Shown: one piece after another, positions 16,147 through 24,842 of the stretch | Layout: each line of letters starts with the position of its first letter | Numbering within the stretch: position 1 is the stretch's first letter | Assembly (NCBI RefSeq): GCF_001971725.1 | Contig: NZ_CP019388.1 | Coordinates: 62,001-126,000, forward strand | From: Winogradskyella sp. J14-2 | Lineage (GTDB): Bacteria > Bacteroidota > Bacteroidia > Flavobacteriales > Flavobacteriaceae | Direction of reading: 5' to 3' | DNA length: 64,000 bases | Notes under the pieces: generated by a model | What the model was told of the DNA's origin: nothing | What the model saw: only the letters and a program-made list of their open reading frames with translations | Database searches by the model: none | Made by a program: the position numbers and the translations under genes

Positions 16147-16440
16147 TTAACTATTAGTTGAAATTATCAAATTCGGTTTTTCTCCAACTTCTATTTTTCT
16201 ATAATTAACGAAAGCTCCACATTCCAAAATTGCGTTTAACAATTCAGGTGCATTTTCTTTTAGATATTTTCCGTTATCAATTTCCAATAGAGTTGGTTTA
16301 TCAGTCAGTTCGTCAACACAGTCAATCCAAGCATTCATATTTTCCCCATAATAATCTGGAAAATTCATTTCTTTCTTAAATTCAGAGTGGAATGTTTTCC
16401 AATTTTTTAATCTCTTACCTTTAATTCTGAATGTTTGCAT
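16147..16440 (-). CDS. Barstar-family inhibitor (C22)
   Basis: 97 residues from the ATG at 16440 (TTG at 16452 is the alternative). The signature FPDYYGENMNAWIDCVDELT (about 26-45) is the barstar core F-P-x-Y-Y-G-x-N-x-x-A-x-x-D-C/D, in which the Tyr/Asp/helix surface plugs a barnase-type RNase active site in the family. Length fits barstar (~90). No barnase is visible in the cassette or the window, so it may protect against an RNase toxin delivered by neighbours, or control an endogenous RNase. Overall first gene of a two-gene cassette. Confidence 0.9.
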   Translation of the reverse strand: MQTFRIKGKRLKNWKTFHSEFKKEMNFPDYYGENMNAWIDCVDELTDKPTLLEIDNGKYLKENAPELLNAILECGAFVNYRKIEVGEKPNLIISTNS

Positions 16441-16454
16441 TTCGTTTCTCAAAT

Positions 16455-16591
16455 TACTGCCAACGGTCTTGTATAAGCGCAGTAGCGGTTTTTACGCACT
16501 AACTTTTCGGCTTTTAACTGACCTTAAATTTATATAATCTCTTTCGGTTCATTACTTGTACCGCTATTGAGTTTATACGTTGTTGTACATA
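16455..16591 (-). repeat. attC-like site 19 (3' end of C21)
   Basis: Subfamily F: GTATAAGCGCAGTAGCGG pairs with CCGCTATTGAGTTTATAC; no GC-rich central hairpin. Closely related to site 32, which ends the other R-M cassette. Right end GTTGTACATA complements TATGTACAAC. Confidence 0.8.
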
Positions 16592-16612
16592 GTGCTTTTA
16601 CGTTCTGCTTGT

Positions 16613-16697
16613 AGCGTTGGCAGAGACATACTCTTTTACAGTTTCGGTGGTGCGTTGGCTTTAGCGACTGTAAATGTGTATGGCTCTTAGCGTTGGC
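16613..16697. repeat. Nested hairpin element P1, 3' of the HpaII-type R gene
   Basis: AGCGTTGGC, stem CATACTCTTTTACAGT (16,627-16,642), loop with GCGTTGGC, stem ACTGTAAATGTGTATG (16,667-16,682), then AGCGTTGGC again. Only two T.T mismatches break the stem, and AGAG/CTCT extend it. It abuts the stop codon of the REase. Three related copies at 19,138, 30,323 and 33,225. Confidence 0.75.
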
Positions 16698-17776
16698 TAT
16701 TTCGTGAACCTTATTTGTAAATTCAACTTGAAATATAGCATTCCATTTTCCTCGTAAATTTCGCCAAATCCGTGTCGAGAAGAGCTTGCTGTATCGAGTT
16801 TTGTATTATTTAGTAAATAATCCTCAAATTCATTTCTGTTATAAATATGATAGCAAAGAACATCGCCATTTTCTTTAACAATTAAATATCCACCAGTTGC
16901 ATCATATTTTCCACTCCAAACTTTTGATGGCATCATTCCAAGAGCAACATCAGTTAGAAAACGCTTAATCTTATATTCATAAAATTTATGTTCGTTTTCA
17001 ATATCAAATTCCAAAGGATTTTTCTCTGCGGTCAGCTTAACTAAATCTTTTAAGTGTGAGAATTCTGTAGTGTAGAAATCGAATATTATTTCTGATAGAA
17101 TTTGCGGTAAAAGGCTATCTATTAATACGAGATTATTCGAGAAAATCTTTCTTTCTGTTTTTACAAATTCAAATGTTCCACCGTTGTTTAAAACTTGAGT
17201 TATTCTATCCATTATTTTGCTTCTTGTGCTAATGGAATTTATTTGCTCAATTTCATATTTTGATAGGTTTGCAAAACCAATTTCATAAATAAAATTTGTT
17301 GTTTTTCCAGCGTTTAATAGAGTAGAAGGACTACCAAGCTGAGATTTAATACTGAAACCTAAAGTTGGTTGTTGATTCGTCCTTTGGTCGTGAACAACTA
17401 TGGTAATATCAGTTTTGGCAGATGAACTCGCTTTAAGCGAAATACAATTAATCGATTGCATAAACTCTTCAATTTCTGGAACAGAAAAGGTTCTTTCTCG
17501 ATTTTCTTTAATTTCATTGAGAAGAAAAAGAGCTTTGGTTTTAAATTGCTCTATTGGGATTTTTAAAACTTGTTCATTACCTGACACTAATATTATTTCG
17601 TCTTCGATAGAATATTCAAAGTCGCCATTATTTTCAGAACGTAAGATTTTAATTATTGGATAAACTAATCCTTCAAGTTTCTCAATATCTTTATCGCCAA
17701 GGAAAAGTTGTTTGTCTCCTAACAATTTGAACAGCGCATAAATTTCACTCCATTCGCCCTTATTACCTGTAATCAT
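16697..17776 (-). CDS. HpaII-family type II restriction endonuclease (C21)
   Basis: 359 residues, close to the ~358 of R.HpaII. The N-terminus GNKGEWSEIYALFKLL (4-19) is the family's opening motif. The likely metal site is KTDITIVVHD (121-130) with S-I-K at 142-144, a PD-(D/E)xK variant, and SQLGSPSTLLNAGKTTNF follows as in the family. Expected to cut CCGG. Its ATG overlaps the methylase stop by 4 bases (ATGA), giving an M-then-R order so that methylation precedes cutting. No controller protein in the unit. The stop codon touches hairpin P1. Specificity is inferred from the family. Confidence 0.88.
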   Translation of the reverse strand: MITGNKGEWSEIYALFKLLGDKQLFLGDKDIEKLEGLVYPIIKILRSENNGDFEYSIEDEIILVSGNEQVLKIPIEQFKTKALFLLNEIKENRERTFSVPEIEEFMQSINCISLKASSSAKTDITIVVHDQRTNQQPTLGFSIKSQLGSPSTLLNAGKTTNFIYEIGFANLSKYEIEQINSISTRSKIMDRITQVLNNGGTFEFVKTERKIFSNNLVLIDSLLPQILSEIIFDFYTTEFSHLKDLVKLTAEKNPLEFDIENEHKFYEYKIKRFLTDVALGMMPSKVWSGKYDATGGYLIVKENGDVLCYHIYNRNEFEDYLLNNTKLDTASSSRHGFGEIYEENGMLYFKLNLQIRFTK

Positions 17777-19038
17777 TTGCAGTTAAGTTTTTCAATAATT
17801 TTTTCCGCTGTTGCTTGAATAGCAGGAACCGCAACTGAATTACCAAATTGTTTATATGCTTGCGCGTCTGAAACTATAATTTTAAAGTCGTCTGGGAAGC
17901 CCTGAAGTCTTGCCCATTCTCGCGGTGTCATTTTTCTAATTCCTTCACGATTGACTTCGCCTGAAATGTTAGTGATAGGTTTAAAATTGGTCAATCTATC
18001 ATCGTACACCAAGTTTCGTTCTCTACCCATTCCGCCACATACAACGGCATTCGCTATTCCATCATTTGGTATGATTTCGTAGCCAAATCCATTGCCTTTG
18101 CTTTCGTGTCGTGCTCTGTGATTTTTTAGAGTTTGAACGTAAGTAGTCGATAAATAATACTTTACCGAAACTTCATTTTCTTCCAAAATATCATCTAAAG
18201 TCACTGTCTCGTTTGTTGGTTCGGGATACTCAAAATCAGTTATCTCTAAGTCTTTCCTAAAGCCGACAATAAAAATCCTTTCACGATTTTGGGGAACACC
18301 AAATTCCTTGGCGTTTAATATTTTAGGTTCAGGAACATAATAATTTAAGTCCTCGCGTAAAACGTTTAGTATTGTTTTTAAGGTCTTTCCTTTGTCGTGA
18401 TTTCGAAGGCCTTTTACGTTTTCTAAAAAGATTGCTTTTGGCTGTTTTTTCTTAATGATTTCTGCGACATCAAAAAATAACGTTCCTCTTGTATCTTCAA
18501 ATCCGCCACGTCTTCCAGCTATCGAGAACGCTTGGCAAGGAAAACCGGCACAAAGCACATCAAAATTATCAGGTATGTAGCTTTTTGTTTTTGGTTTAGT
18601 TATGTCGCCAAATGGAATTTCACCAAAGTTCGCTTTGTAAGTTTGCTTTGAGTATTTATCCCATTCGCTTGTGAAAACGCATTTACCATTTAGGTTTTGT
18701 AATGCCATTCTAAAGCCACCAATTCCTGCAAAAAGGTCAATAAATTTGAATTTTGGTTTTTCAGGTGCTGGAAAAGGAACAGATTTATTGAGGTCAAAAA
18801 TCAAATATTGAAGAGCCTGTTCTGCAACTTTGTTTGTTATTTCGTTTTCGGGATATTCTTTGGATAAGATTTCTTTGACGTGTGCAAGAGCATCTTTTTT
18901 GTAAAACTGCGAAACTCCGTTTTTGTGGTTGTGAATATAGTGTGTGAAAGAAGCTGGTTTAGAATTCTCTGGCTCGACTACTTTGATTTCAAATAGCTGT
19001 CCGTCAATGTTTTCTATGTCAATTCTTTCTTTTATCAT
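17773..19038 (-). CDS. C5-cytosine DNA methyltransferase, HpaII type (C21)
   Basis: 421 residues with all major 5mC-MTase motifs: I FIDLFAGIGGFRMAL (99-113), IV AGFPCQAFSIAGRRGGFED (164-182; nucleophile Cys168), VI LENVKGL, VIII QNRERIFIVGF, the variable target-recognition region, and X QFGNSVAVP near 400. About 95 residues precede motif I and are rich in Lys/His; partner nuclease and motif I context (SEWDKYSKQTYKANFG) match the CCGG methylases. It should protect host CCGG sites from the co-encoded endonuclease. ATG at 19038. About 200 bases upstream hold hairpin P2 and presumably the promoter, which I could not assign to a consensus. Confidence 0.93.
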   Translation of the reverse strand: MIKERIDIENIDGQLFEIKVVEPENSKPASFTHYIHNHKNGVSQFYKKDALAHVKEILSKEYPENEITNKVAEQALQYLIFDLNKSVPFPAPEKPKFKFIDLFAGIGGFRMALQNLNGKCVFTSEWDKYSKQTYKANFGEIPFGDITKPKTKSYIPDNFDVLCAGFPCQAFSIAGRRGGFEDTRGTLFFDVAEIIKKKQPKAIFLENVKGLRNHDKGKTLKTILNVLREDLNYYVPEPKILNAKEFGVPQNRERIFIVGFRKDLEITDFEYPEPTNETVTLDDILEENEVSVKYYLSTTYVQTLKNHRARHESKGNGFGYEIIPNDGIANAVVCGGMGRERNLVYDDRLTNFKPITNISGEVNREGIRKMTPREWARLQGFPDDFKIIVSDAQAYKQFGNSVAVPAIQATAEKIIEKLNCK

Positions 19039-19137
19039 TCATTTCTTAATTCAACTTCACAAGTTAAAAAAGATTTAGATTATATGTTCGGTATATTTGG
19101 TTTTTTGTTCACATTCTTTTGTCGATAAAGTTGCTCG

Positions 19138-19222
19138 AGCGCAAAGGCAGAAACAGCTCTTTTATTTTTCAGCTTGAGATGGTGCGATTGGCAAAAATAA
19201 ATGTGCTGTTTTAGCGGTTGGC
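19138..19222. repeat. Nested hairpin element P2, upstream of the HpaII-type M gene
   Basis: Stem AAACAGCTCTTTTATTTTT (19,151-19,169) pairs with AAAAATAAATGTGCTGTTT (19,193-19,211) with two T.T mismatches at the same places as P1. The loop holds GTGCGATTGGC and the flank AGCGGTTGGC. The outer and inner stem bases differ from P1 in compensated pairs. Confidence 0.75.
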
Positions 19223-19239
19223 TTGCGGTGGATTTGCAT

Positions 19240-19377
19240 TATGTACAACGGTTTTGTGTATGATTTCGTTGCGTGTTTAAGCACTAAAGTTAGCAAATAA
19301 ATCATAGATAGAAAGTCCGCGAGGACTTTCGTAAGTAGGTTATAACTAGCAATGAATTATACACGTTGTTGTGTGTA
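19240..19377 (-). repeat. attC-like site 20 (3' end of C20)
   Basis: Subfamily D with AAAGTCCGCGAGGACTTT centre. Right end GTTGTGTGTA complements the C20 start TACACACAAC. Confidence 0.85.
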
Positions 19378-19385
19378 GTGCTTGC

Positions 19386-21122
19386 TTACTTGTACCATTC
19401 TTTTTTAATTTTATCTATATCCATTTCTTTCCATTCGTCTTTCCAAAGTTCCCAATAAGGTATATCATTAGAAGATGGTTCTTTTTTACATCTGTCAATT
19501 TGTATAATGGATGGAAGAATCACAGCTTCTCCAATTAATAAAGCTTCTCCTTGTTTTAGAGAAGGCATTTTTTCTATTAAAGAACCCAATGAGTCCGGAA
19601 GTAGTTTCTTTACGTAACCTTGGTCAATTGGATTTGTAAGTCGCATTGCTATAAAATTATTGCATTGAGAAAAAATGGTTTCTGAAATCTCTGAAGGTCT
19701 TTGACTTGCTAAAAGTAAAGTAACTCCATATTTACGACCTTCTTTCGCTATTCGTTCAATTGAGTTTTTTGAAGCTCTATATTTAACTAAATTACTTGTA
19801 GGAACGTATTTGTGTGCTTCTTCATAAACTAATAACAAAGGAATATCATTATTAATTTTTTCATTAGGATTATTTTCACTTCTTAATCTTTTATAGAAAT
19901 ATCCATATTCAAATAAAATACGTGAAATTAAGGAAACTGTAATACTCAAAACCTCAAATGGAACTCCACTTAAATCAATTACAGTTACGTTTGATTCTTT
20001 ATTCGATTGGTAACCTAACAATTGTTGTAGAGTTTCTTCAAATGTTATTTTAGCTGATTTATCTCCTAATAAGAAATCATAACGATTATCATTTATTTTA
20101 TTTTCTAAACGATTTAAAAAATTTATTAACTTACCATTTAGACTTCCTGAAGCAGAAGTACCTTTTGATGTTAACTTTTCGGTAAATAGCCTTGGAATTG
20201 TGTCTTCTGAAAAGTTAAATTCGTCTCCTTTACTATCTATCCAAGGTATATTGTTAGTTTTATCTTTCTTTTCGTTATTTCGATTTTCTACATATTGAGT
20301 TACCTCTTTTAAATCAAAATATAGTGGTGAATCATAATGCAATTTTTCTTTTTCTTTAGCACTACCAACAAATTTTAATCTGCGATTATTTACAATCGCC
20401 TCTTTGAAAACATTTCTTTGATTATGGTCATTTGCTTCTGTATCTAAAAATAGCTCTTCAAGTTCATCACTATTCAGCATCCAATAAGGTAAAACTAAAT
20501 TCTTTATATCAATAAAATTGGCATTTGGGAAAGCAGATTTATATTCTGAATGTATATCAAAAATAACTACGTGAGAATTGTTTAAAGCAAAATCTCCATT
20601 TTTAGAATTTACAGCAGTTTGTATTACTGTGGAAAGAGTGTGTGATTTACCTGAACCTGTAGAACCTACAACAGCAATATGTTTATTGAAAAACTTATTT
20701 CCGTTTACTGGTATTCGTACATTGTGGTTTGAAGAAAGTGAAGCAAATGTAAATTGTTCATTTTCCTTAACTGATTCTGTATATATTTTTTTAATTTCTT
20801 CCTCTGTTGCTGGTTCAACTTTTTTGGGTGGAATAGTTAAGTCATCTCCTCCACGAGTAAAAACTCCATTTTTTATAATTCCTAATGGGCTAGCTTCAAT
20901 TAAATGTGTACGAGTTGCTACTCCATCTTTTTCTGTTACATCAATTGAGAAATTCTCAATAATAGCCATTAATACAGCATTGTCATTACCATAAATTTTT
21001 AAATAAGAACCAACACGTAACGATTCATCTGCAATTCTAAAGTCTTCTAGTTTGTCAACTTTAATTTTCACCTTATTAGGAAAGACAGCAATTACTTCTG
21101 CATTTATTTTTTCAACTTCCAT
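19386..21122 (-). CDS. HerA-like ATPase of a DUF4297-HerA defence pair (C20)
   Basis: 578 residues. N-terminal HAS-barrel-like beta domain (1-60), then the RecA-type hexameric core: Walker A GSTGSGKSHT (153-162), acidic Walker B LLLVYEEAHKYVP near 435, the arginine-containing RIAKEGRKYGVTLLLASQRP (sensor/R-finger region) and C-terminal NPIDQGYVKKLLPDSLG. This is the HerA/FtsK translocase family. Its ATG overlaps the stop of the upstream nuclease gene by one base (TAATG), so the two are coupled. In known DUF4297-HerA systems the ATPase hexamer assembles with the nuclease to degrade phage DNA; that function is taken from family knowledge. Confidence 0.9.
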   Translation of the reverse strand: MEVEKINAEVIAVFPNKVKIKVDKLEDFRIADESLRVGSYLKIYGNDNAVLMAIIENFSIDVTEKDGVATRTHLIEASPLGIIKNGVFTRGGDDLTIPPKKVEPATEEEIKKIYTESVKENEQFTFASLSSNHNVRIPVNGNKFFNKHIAVVGSTGSGKSHTLSTVIQTAVNSKNGDFALNNSHVVIFDIHSEYKSAFPNANFIDIKNLVLPYWMLNSDELEELFLDTEANDHNQRNVFKEAIVNNRRLKFVGSAKEKEKLHYDSPLYFDLKEVTQYVENRNNEKKDKTNNIPWIDSKGDEFNFSEDTIPRLFTEKLTSKGTSASGSLNGKLINFLNRLENKINDNRYDFLLGDKSAKITFEETLQQLLGYQSNKESNVTVIDLSGVPFEVLSITVSLISRILFEYGYFYKRLRSENNPNEKINNDIPLLLVYEEAHKYVPTSNLVKYRASKNSIERIAKEGRKYGVTLLLASQRPSEISETIFSQCNNFIAMRLTNPIDQGYVKKLLPDSLGSLIEKMPSLKQGEALLIGEAVILPSIIQIDRCKKEPSSNDIPYWELWKDEWKEMDIDKIKKEWYK

Positions 21123-22339
21123 TAGATTATTTTTTTAATATCGTTTAATTCTTCAATTTGAATATTTACAACATTTACACTTGTTATTGCTGTTGTGAAA
21201 AATGGTTTTTTATAGAAAAACTGATAAACTTCTTTTGTTTTTGAAATTTCGCTTAACAGTAGTTCGATAAAATTCAATTCATTAATTATTTTGAATTTTA
21301 TTTGATTATGAAATGTAGCTTTCTCTTTAATTAAACTTATATTAAAGGTTGAGCCACTAAAAGCATACCCATCATTAATTTTGTAACCTTCTGTGTAAAG
21401 TTCTGTCTTTAGTGTTATTAAATCCGATTTTTTTAACCCATTTATATAAATATATGGACAAAATGTATCTGGATTTTTTGCAGATTTAATATCTGTCCAT
21501 TTTTTTGAAATCAAATGTATTACACTTTTTAAATCGCTTTTTGAGTAATTAGGATTAACCTCAAATAGAAAAAATCTTTCAAAAGGTGAAATGTTATAAA
21601 TAGTGAAGAATTCTTTTCTTAAATCGGCTAATAATTTTTTCCTTCCTTTATATTCAATAAACCATTTATGAAATAGTATTTTTTTCGAATTGATATCTTC
21701 TAAAAATTTCTTTTTGCTTATTGTTCTATCTGTTTTTTTCTCTTTAATTGCTAAAAAACTTATTAGTTTTAATGCGTTATTATAAAAATAGTTTTCAGCT
21801 TCGAAGTCGTCAGAACTAAATTCAGTTTGGTTTTTTAAAAGATTATGAATCTGTAAAAGTTGGTCTTCATAGGATTGTGCATTTACATTTATTTCTAGTT
21901 GATTTATAAAATCCAATAATTCCTTGTCACTTAATTTTAACTCATCATAATGCTTATGTATTTTTTTGTCTTTTTTATAAGTTAATAATTTGTCTTTTAA
22001 AAAATCTAATGTTAGTGGTAACGTTAATTTTGATTGACCTGTTTTAAAATGACCATAATAATTATAATTGATTCTCTTTTCTTTTCCATTTAAAACTTCT
22101 CTGAAATGATTTAGCATAAGTCTTATAGGCTTTGCTATTACAGAATGATTATATTCAGTTTTAGAATGATATTTACATTGTACAGCTGTTTCAATTGTAG
22201 CATTGTCTATGTCAATATCTTCAATTCCTTCGACAGTAATTTTATGATTTTCATCTTTTAATTCTAATAATTTCAGAATCGATAAATCAAATTGATAAAA
22301 ATATCCTTTTATTGTATCTGTTGCAGTTCTATCTGTCAT
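21122..22339 (-). CDS. DUF4297-type nuclease of a HerA-associated defence pair (C20)
   Basis: 405 residues. N-terminal Cap4-like/DUF4297 nuclease: helix GYFYQFDLSILKLLEL (12-27), acidic strand VEGIEDIDI (36-44) and ETAVQCKYHSKTEY (50-63) giving the E-x3-Q-x-K of a PD-(D/E)xK site (E50, Q54, K56). A long Lys-rich helical region follows, then a C-terminal domain of mixed fold that presumably contacts the ATPase. ATG at 22339, 25 bases from the cassette start, leaving no obvious room for a promoter except in the neighbouring site. Together with the downstream HerA it matches the reported DUF4297+HerA anti-phage system. Confidence 0.88.
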   Translation of the reverse strand: MTDRTATDTIKGYFYQFDLSILKLLELKDENHKITVEGIEDIDIDNATIETAVQCKYHSKTEYNHSVIAKPIRLMLNHFREVLNGKEKRINYNYYGHFKTGQSKLTLPLTLDFLKDKLLTYKKDKKIHKHYDELKLSDKELLDFINQLEINVNAQSYEDQLLQIHNLLKNQTEFSSDDFEAENYFYNNALKLISFLAIKEKKTDRTISKKKFLEDINSKKILFHKWFIEYKGRKKLLADLRKEFFTIYNISPFERFFLFEVNPNYSKSDLKSVIHLISKKWTDIKSAKNPDTFCPYIYINGLKKSDLITLKTELYTEGYKINDGYAFSGSTFNISLIKEKATFHNQIKFKIINELNFIELLLSEISKTKEVYQFFYKKPFFTTAITSVNVVNIQIEELNDIKKII

Positions 22340-22364
22340 TCAATTCTCGATGTTTTTTTTGCAT

Positions 22365-22564
22365 TACACACAACGGTTTTGTATATGGCTCGTAGCGTGC
22401 AAATTAACGATAACTATTCGATTAAGCACGAGCCGAATTTTTTAATTTTCTTATTATCTTTTTTTATAAATAAGCCAAATTAAAAAATTTGGCGGACTTG
22501 CAAATATGCCTTAACTTTAATTAATCAACTACTTAGCTATGAGCTATATACGTTGTTACCCACA
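22365..22564 (-). repeat. attC-like site 21 (3' end of C19)
   Basis: Subfamily A (200 bp): GTATATGGCTCGTAGC / GCTATGAGCTATATAC, inner CCAAATTAAAAAATTTGG stem. Right end GTTACCCACA complements TGTGGGTAAC; the core is GTTA as in site 9. Confidence 0.83.
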
Positions 22565-22566
22565 GT

Positions 22567-23100
22567 TTATTTCGCACGCTTATATTTAGTTTCAATCATC
22601 GGTGAGTCCGCACCAAATACTGGAAAAGCCACCAACAATGCAACTCCGCCACTTTCCCTTAAAACTACTAACTCTTTTTCTTTATTCATCGCCAGTTTGA
22701 CCGAACTATCGCCTAAAGTCCATAAAATGATAAATTTGAAATCCGTTTTCCATTGTCTTTTAAGCTGGAAGTAATTGTTCGCAATTTTACCTTCGAGAAT
22801 TTGTGTGTCAATTATCTTGTTATCTCGAAATAATTGTGCTTTGAGGTTAAAGTCGTCATTAACTTCTAATTTAACATTTAAATCAGCCCAATCTTCTAGT
22901 TTTTCCGACTTATAATCTATCGTTGACCAAAGAGAACAAATCTCTGCTTCGCATTTCTCACATTTATTTTGATATATTCCGTTGAACAATTTTAAATTAT
23001 TATTTTTAATTTGAGCAAGATCATAATTTGATTGTGCATTTTTTACCGAAGTACATCCTATAAAAGCCGGAATTATAATTATGTAAAGTAGTTTTTTCAA
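22567..23100 (-). CDS. Putative lipoprotein, TTG start (C19)
   Basis: 177 residues with a type II signal (MKKLLYIIIIPAFIGCTS, Cys16; TTG read as Met at 23100). The mature part has a CEKCEAEICSLW cluster (about 45-56) of three cysteines, then beta-rich stretches and a C-terminal hydrophobic SGGVALLVAFPVFGADSP that could be a second membrane contact. Not recognised. Sole gene of its cassette. Confidence 0.7.
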   Translation of the reverse strand: MKKLLYIIIIPAFIGCTSVKNAQSNYDLAQIKNNNLKLFNGIYQNKCEKCEAEICSLWSTIDYKSEKLEDWADLNVKLEVNDDFNLKAQLFRDNKIIDTQILEGKIANNYFQLKRQWKTDFKFIILWTLGDSSVKLAMNKEKELVVLRESGGVALLVAFPVFGADSPMIETKYKRAK

Positions 23101-23102
23101 AT

Positions 23103-23239
23103 TGTGGGTAACGGTCTCGGCTATGAGTAGTTGCGTGGGTTAGCGATTAACTTTGCAAGTACACACCAAACTGAAAATCCGCGAGGATTTTCAGAAGTAG
23201 GCGAGAACAAGCAATTGCTTATAGCCATTGTTGTACAGC
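23103..23239 (-). repeat. attC-like site 22 (3' end of C18)
   Basis: Subfamily C with GAAAATCCGCGAGGATTTTC centre. Right end GTTGTACAGC complements GCTGTACAAC exactly. Confidence 0.85.
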
Positions 23240-23240
23240 G

Positions 23241-23906
23241 TTATTTTTTTCTAATTCTAATTTCAATATTCTTTTCAGAGTATTTATTTTGATTTTCTCT
23301 AATTTCTTTTGTAATCTTCTCAATTATAGAAGAACCTTTTTTTTCATATTCTTTTTGCTGTTGGTCATTTAACAAAATATTCAATTCGAAAAGTCCAACT
23401 CCGCCAGATAGCACAGATAAAAGTAAATTTCCGTTTACTTCATAAAGTACATAATTCCAATCACTTTTTTCTAATTCAGTTAGTTGGTAGTCCCAAAGTT
23501 TTTCTTTTTCAATGTCTTTAGGTTTGTTATTTCCATAAGCAACAGAAACCCTTAACGTGTTGTTATTAAAATTCCAATTTTTTAATAGATACTTCGCACA
23601 ATAATTTGTTGTCGTCCAATATTTTCTTGAAGTCCAACCGTGATTACCTAACCAATAATAAAATTGCCCATTTAATTGTCGGACTGAAACATACGCACCT
23701 GGGTCAGATATGGTCGGATGAAAATGGTCAAAAAAGAATATTTCTAAGTGTTCAGGCAAATTTTCAAAAAGCAAATTCAGAGTTTCTATCTCAGGAATTT
23801 GCTCAATTTTAATATCGCAAACAACGTGATCAAAATCACTTTTTTCTGTCAAAAGCCCATTAATGTCAAAAGGGTACTTTGTTGATTTTTTAAAAAAGTT
23901 AATCAT
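23241..23906 (-). CDS. Hypothetical aromatic-rich protein (C18)
   Basis: 221 residues from the ATG at 23906; the longer frame begins at a TTG inside the recombination site. No signal or membrane segment. Aromatic, His-rich middle (IFFFDHFHPTISDPGAYVSV, then YYWLGNHGWTSRKYW) suggests a globular beta-rich fold; the C-terminal 50 residues are helical and Lys/Glu-rich. I do not recognise the family, though the layout resembles small immunity-like proteins. Confidence 0.65.
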   Translation of the reverse strand: MINFFKKSTKYPFDINGLLTEKSDFDHVVCDIKIEQIPEIETLNLLFENLPEHLEIFFFDHFHPTISDPGAYVSVRQLNGQFYYWLGNHGWTSRKYWTTTNYCAKYLLKNWNFNNNTLRVSVAYGNNKPKDIEKEKLWDYQLTELEKSDWNYVLYEVNGNLLLSVLSGGVGLFELNILLNDQQQKEYEKKGSSIIEKITKEIRENQNKYSEKNIEIRIRKK

Positions 23907-23927
23907 TCTGACGTGAGTTTTTTTAAT

Positions 23928-24066
23928 GCTGTACAACGGTCTCGTATAACCGTCAGTTACGGGATTAAAGATAATAATTTTCGGTTTAGAACTGACGTTA
24001 GCAATTCCGAGTGGATTCGGACGCAGTCGAATCCGCCGTAATTGCGGTTATACATTGTTGTACTGC
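23928..24066 (-). repeat. attC-like site 23 (3' end of C17)
   Basis: Subfamily B, with GGATTCGGACG/CGAATCC inner hairpin. Right end GTTGTACTGC complements GCAGTACAAC. Confidence 0.85.
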
Positions 24067-24067
24067 G

Positions 24068-24688
24068 TTATTTTTTCAGTTCCACTTCGTAATTCAGATT
24101 CCAACCATTGTCGGTTTTTCTCTGTATTAATTTAAATTTCTCTATTTGGCTTTCCGATTCAAATTCATAATTCCAGTTATTTTTAAGTTGGATTTTGTCT
24201 TTTAAAATCGGAAATATTCGTTTTGTAATTGAGTCAATAGCAATTTGCTCCATATTTTCTTGGTTTAAGTCAAAATACCAACTCGCTGAAACATTAAAAA
24301 TTTGATTTGATTTTCTGTCCGCTGAAAAAAATGCTATTCCGTTTAATGAGGAATGATTTCCAAGTTCGATTGATAAATTGTCATCGGTAGTCAAATAGTC
24401 CGTAATTAGATATTCGTAACCTTGATAGTCCATATTTGGGTCCATCCGATACGAAAGTGTTGAATCTAATTCAGATGTTTTTTGTCCAATTCTCAAAATC
24501 GGTTTCCCATTATAAATTAAACTCAAAGGTTTATAAATTCTTATGCTATCAAATTTTTCTACACGATAAATTGAGTCCAAAATAATTTGATTTCGGTCTG
24601 TTTTATTTTCAGCATTTTTTCTGTCATTTTGTTTGCAAGAAACGACCAAAATCAAAACTGTCAAATATATTGTTATGCTCGATTTCAT
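24068..24688 (-). CDS. Putative lipoprotein (C17)
   Basis: 206 residues from the ATG at 24688, which opens MKSSITIYLTVLILVVSCKQ (lipobox Cys18); an upstream TTG frame is less likely. Mature region begins with a Lys/Asn/Asp-rich linker and continues as a mixed alpha/beta domain with YEYLITDYLTTDDNLSIELG and ends WNLNYEVELKK. Family not recognised. Sole gene. Confidence 0.72.
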   Translation of the reverse strand: MKSSITIYLTVLILVVSCKQNDRKNAENKTDRNQIILDSIYRVEKFDSIRIYKPLSLIYNGKPILRIGQKTSELDSTLSYRMDPNMDYQGYEYLITDYLTTDDNLSIELGNHSSLNGIAFFSADRKSNQIFNVSASWYFDLNQENMEQIAIDSITKRIFPILKDKIQLKNNWNYEFESESQIEKFKLIQRKTDNGWNLNYEVELKK

Positions 24689-24691
24689 AAT

Positions 24692-24830
24692 GCAGTACAA
24701 CGGTCTCGTATAACCGTCAGTTACGGGATTAAAGTTAATAATTTTCGGTTAAGAACTGGCGTTAGCAATTCCGAGTGGATTCGGACGTAGTCGAATCCGC
24801 CGTAATTGCGGTTATACATTGTTGTGCAAC
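24692..24830 (-). repeat. attC-like site 24 (3' end of C16)
   Basis: Subfamily B. Right end GTTGTGCAAC complements the C16 start GTTGCACAAC, a near self-palindromic junction. Confidence 0.85.
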
Positions 24831-24842
24831 GTTGTTTTTTTA

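Larger units (their letters stand above)
16613..19222 (-). mobile_element. Candidate nested unit: HpaII-type R-M operon bracketed by P hairpins
   Basis: The R-M operon with its upstream region is flanked by same-orientation P1 (16,613-16,697) and P2 (19,138-19,222), and these in turn lie inside an ordinary attC-bounded cassette. The second R-M operon has the same nesting. The two operons are unrelated in sequence beyond general methylase motifs, so the shared brackets suggest a separate capture mechanism. Inference only. Confidence 0.5.

Noticed and set aside
20578..20994. Plus-strand 138-residue ORF
   Set aside because: Antisense to the HerA gene, whose domains are intact; no features of its own.
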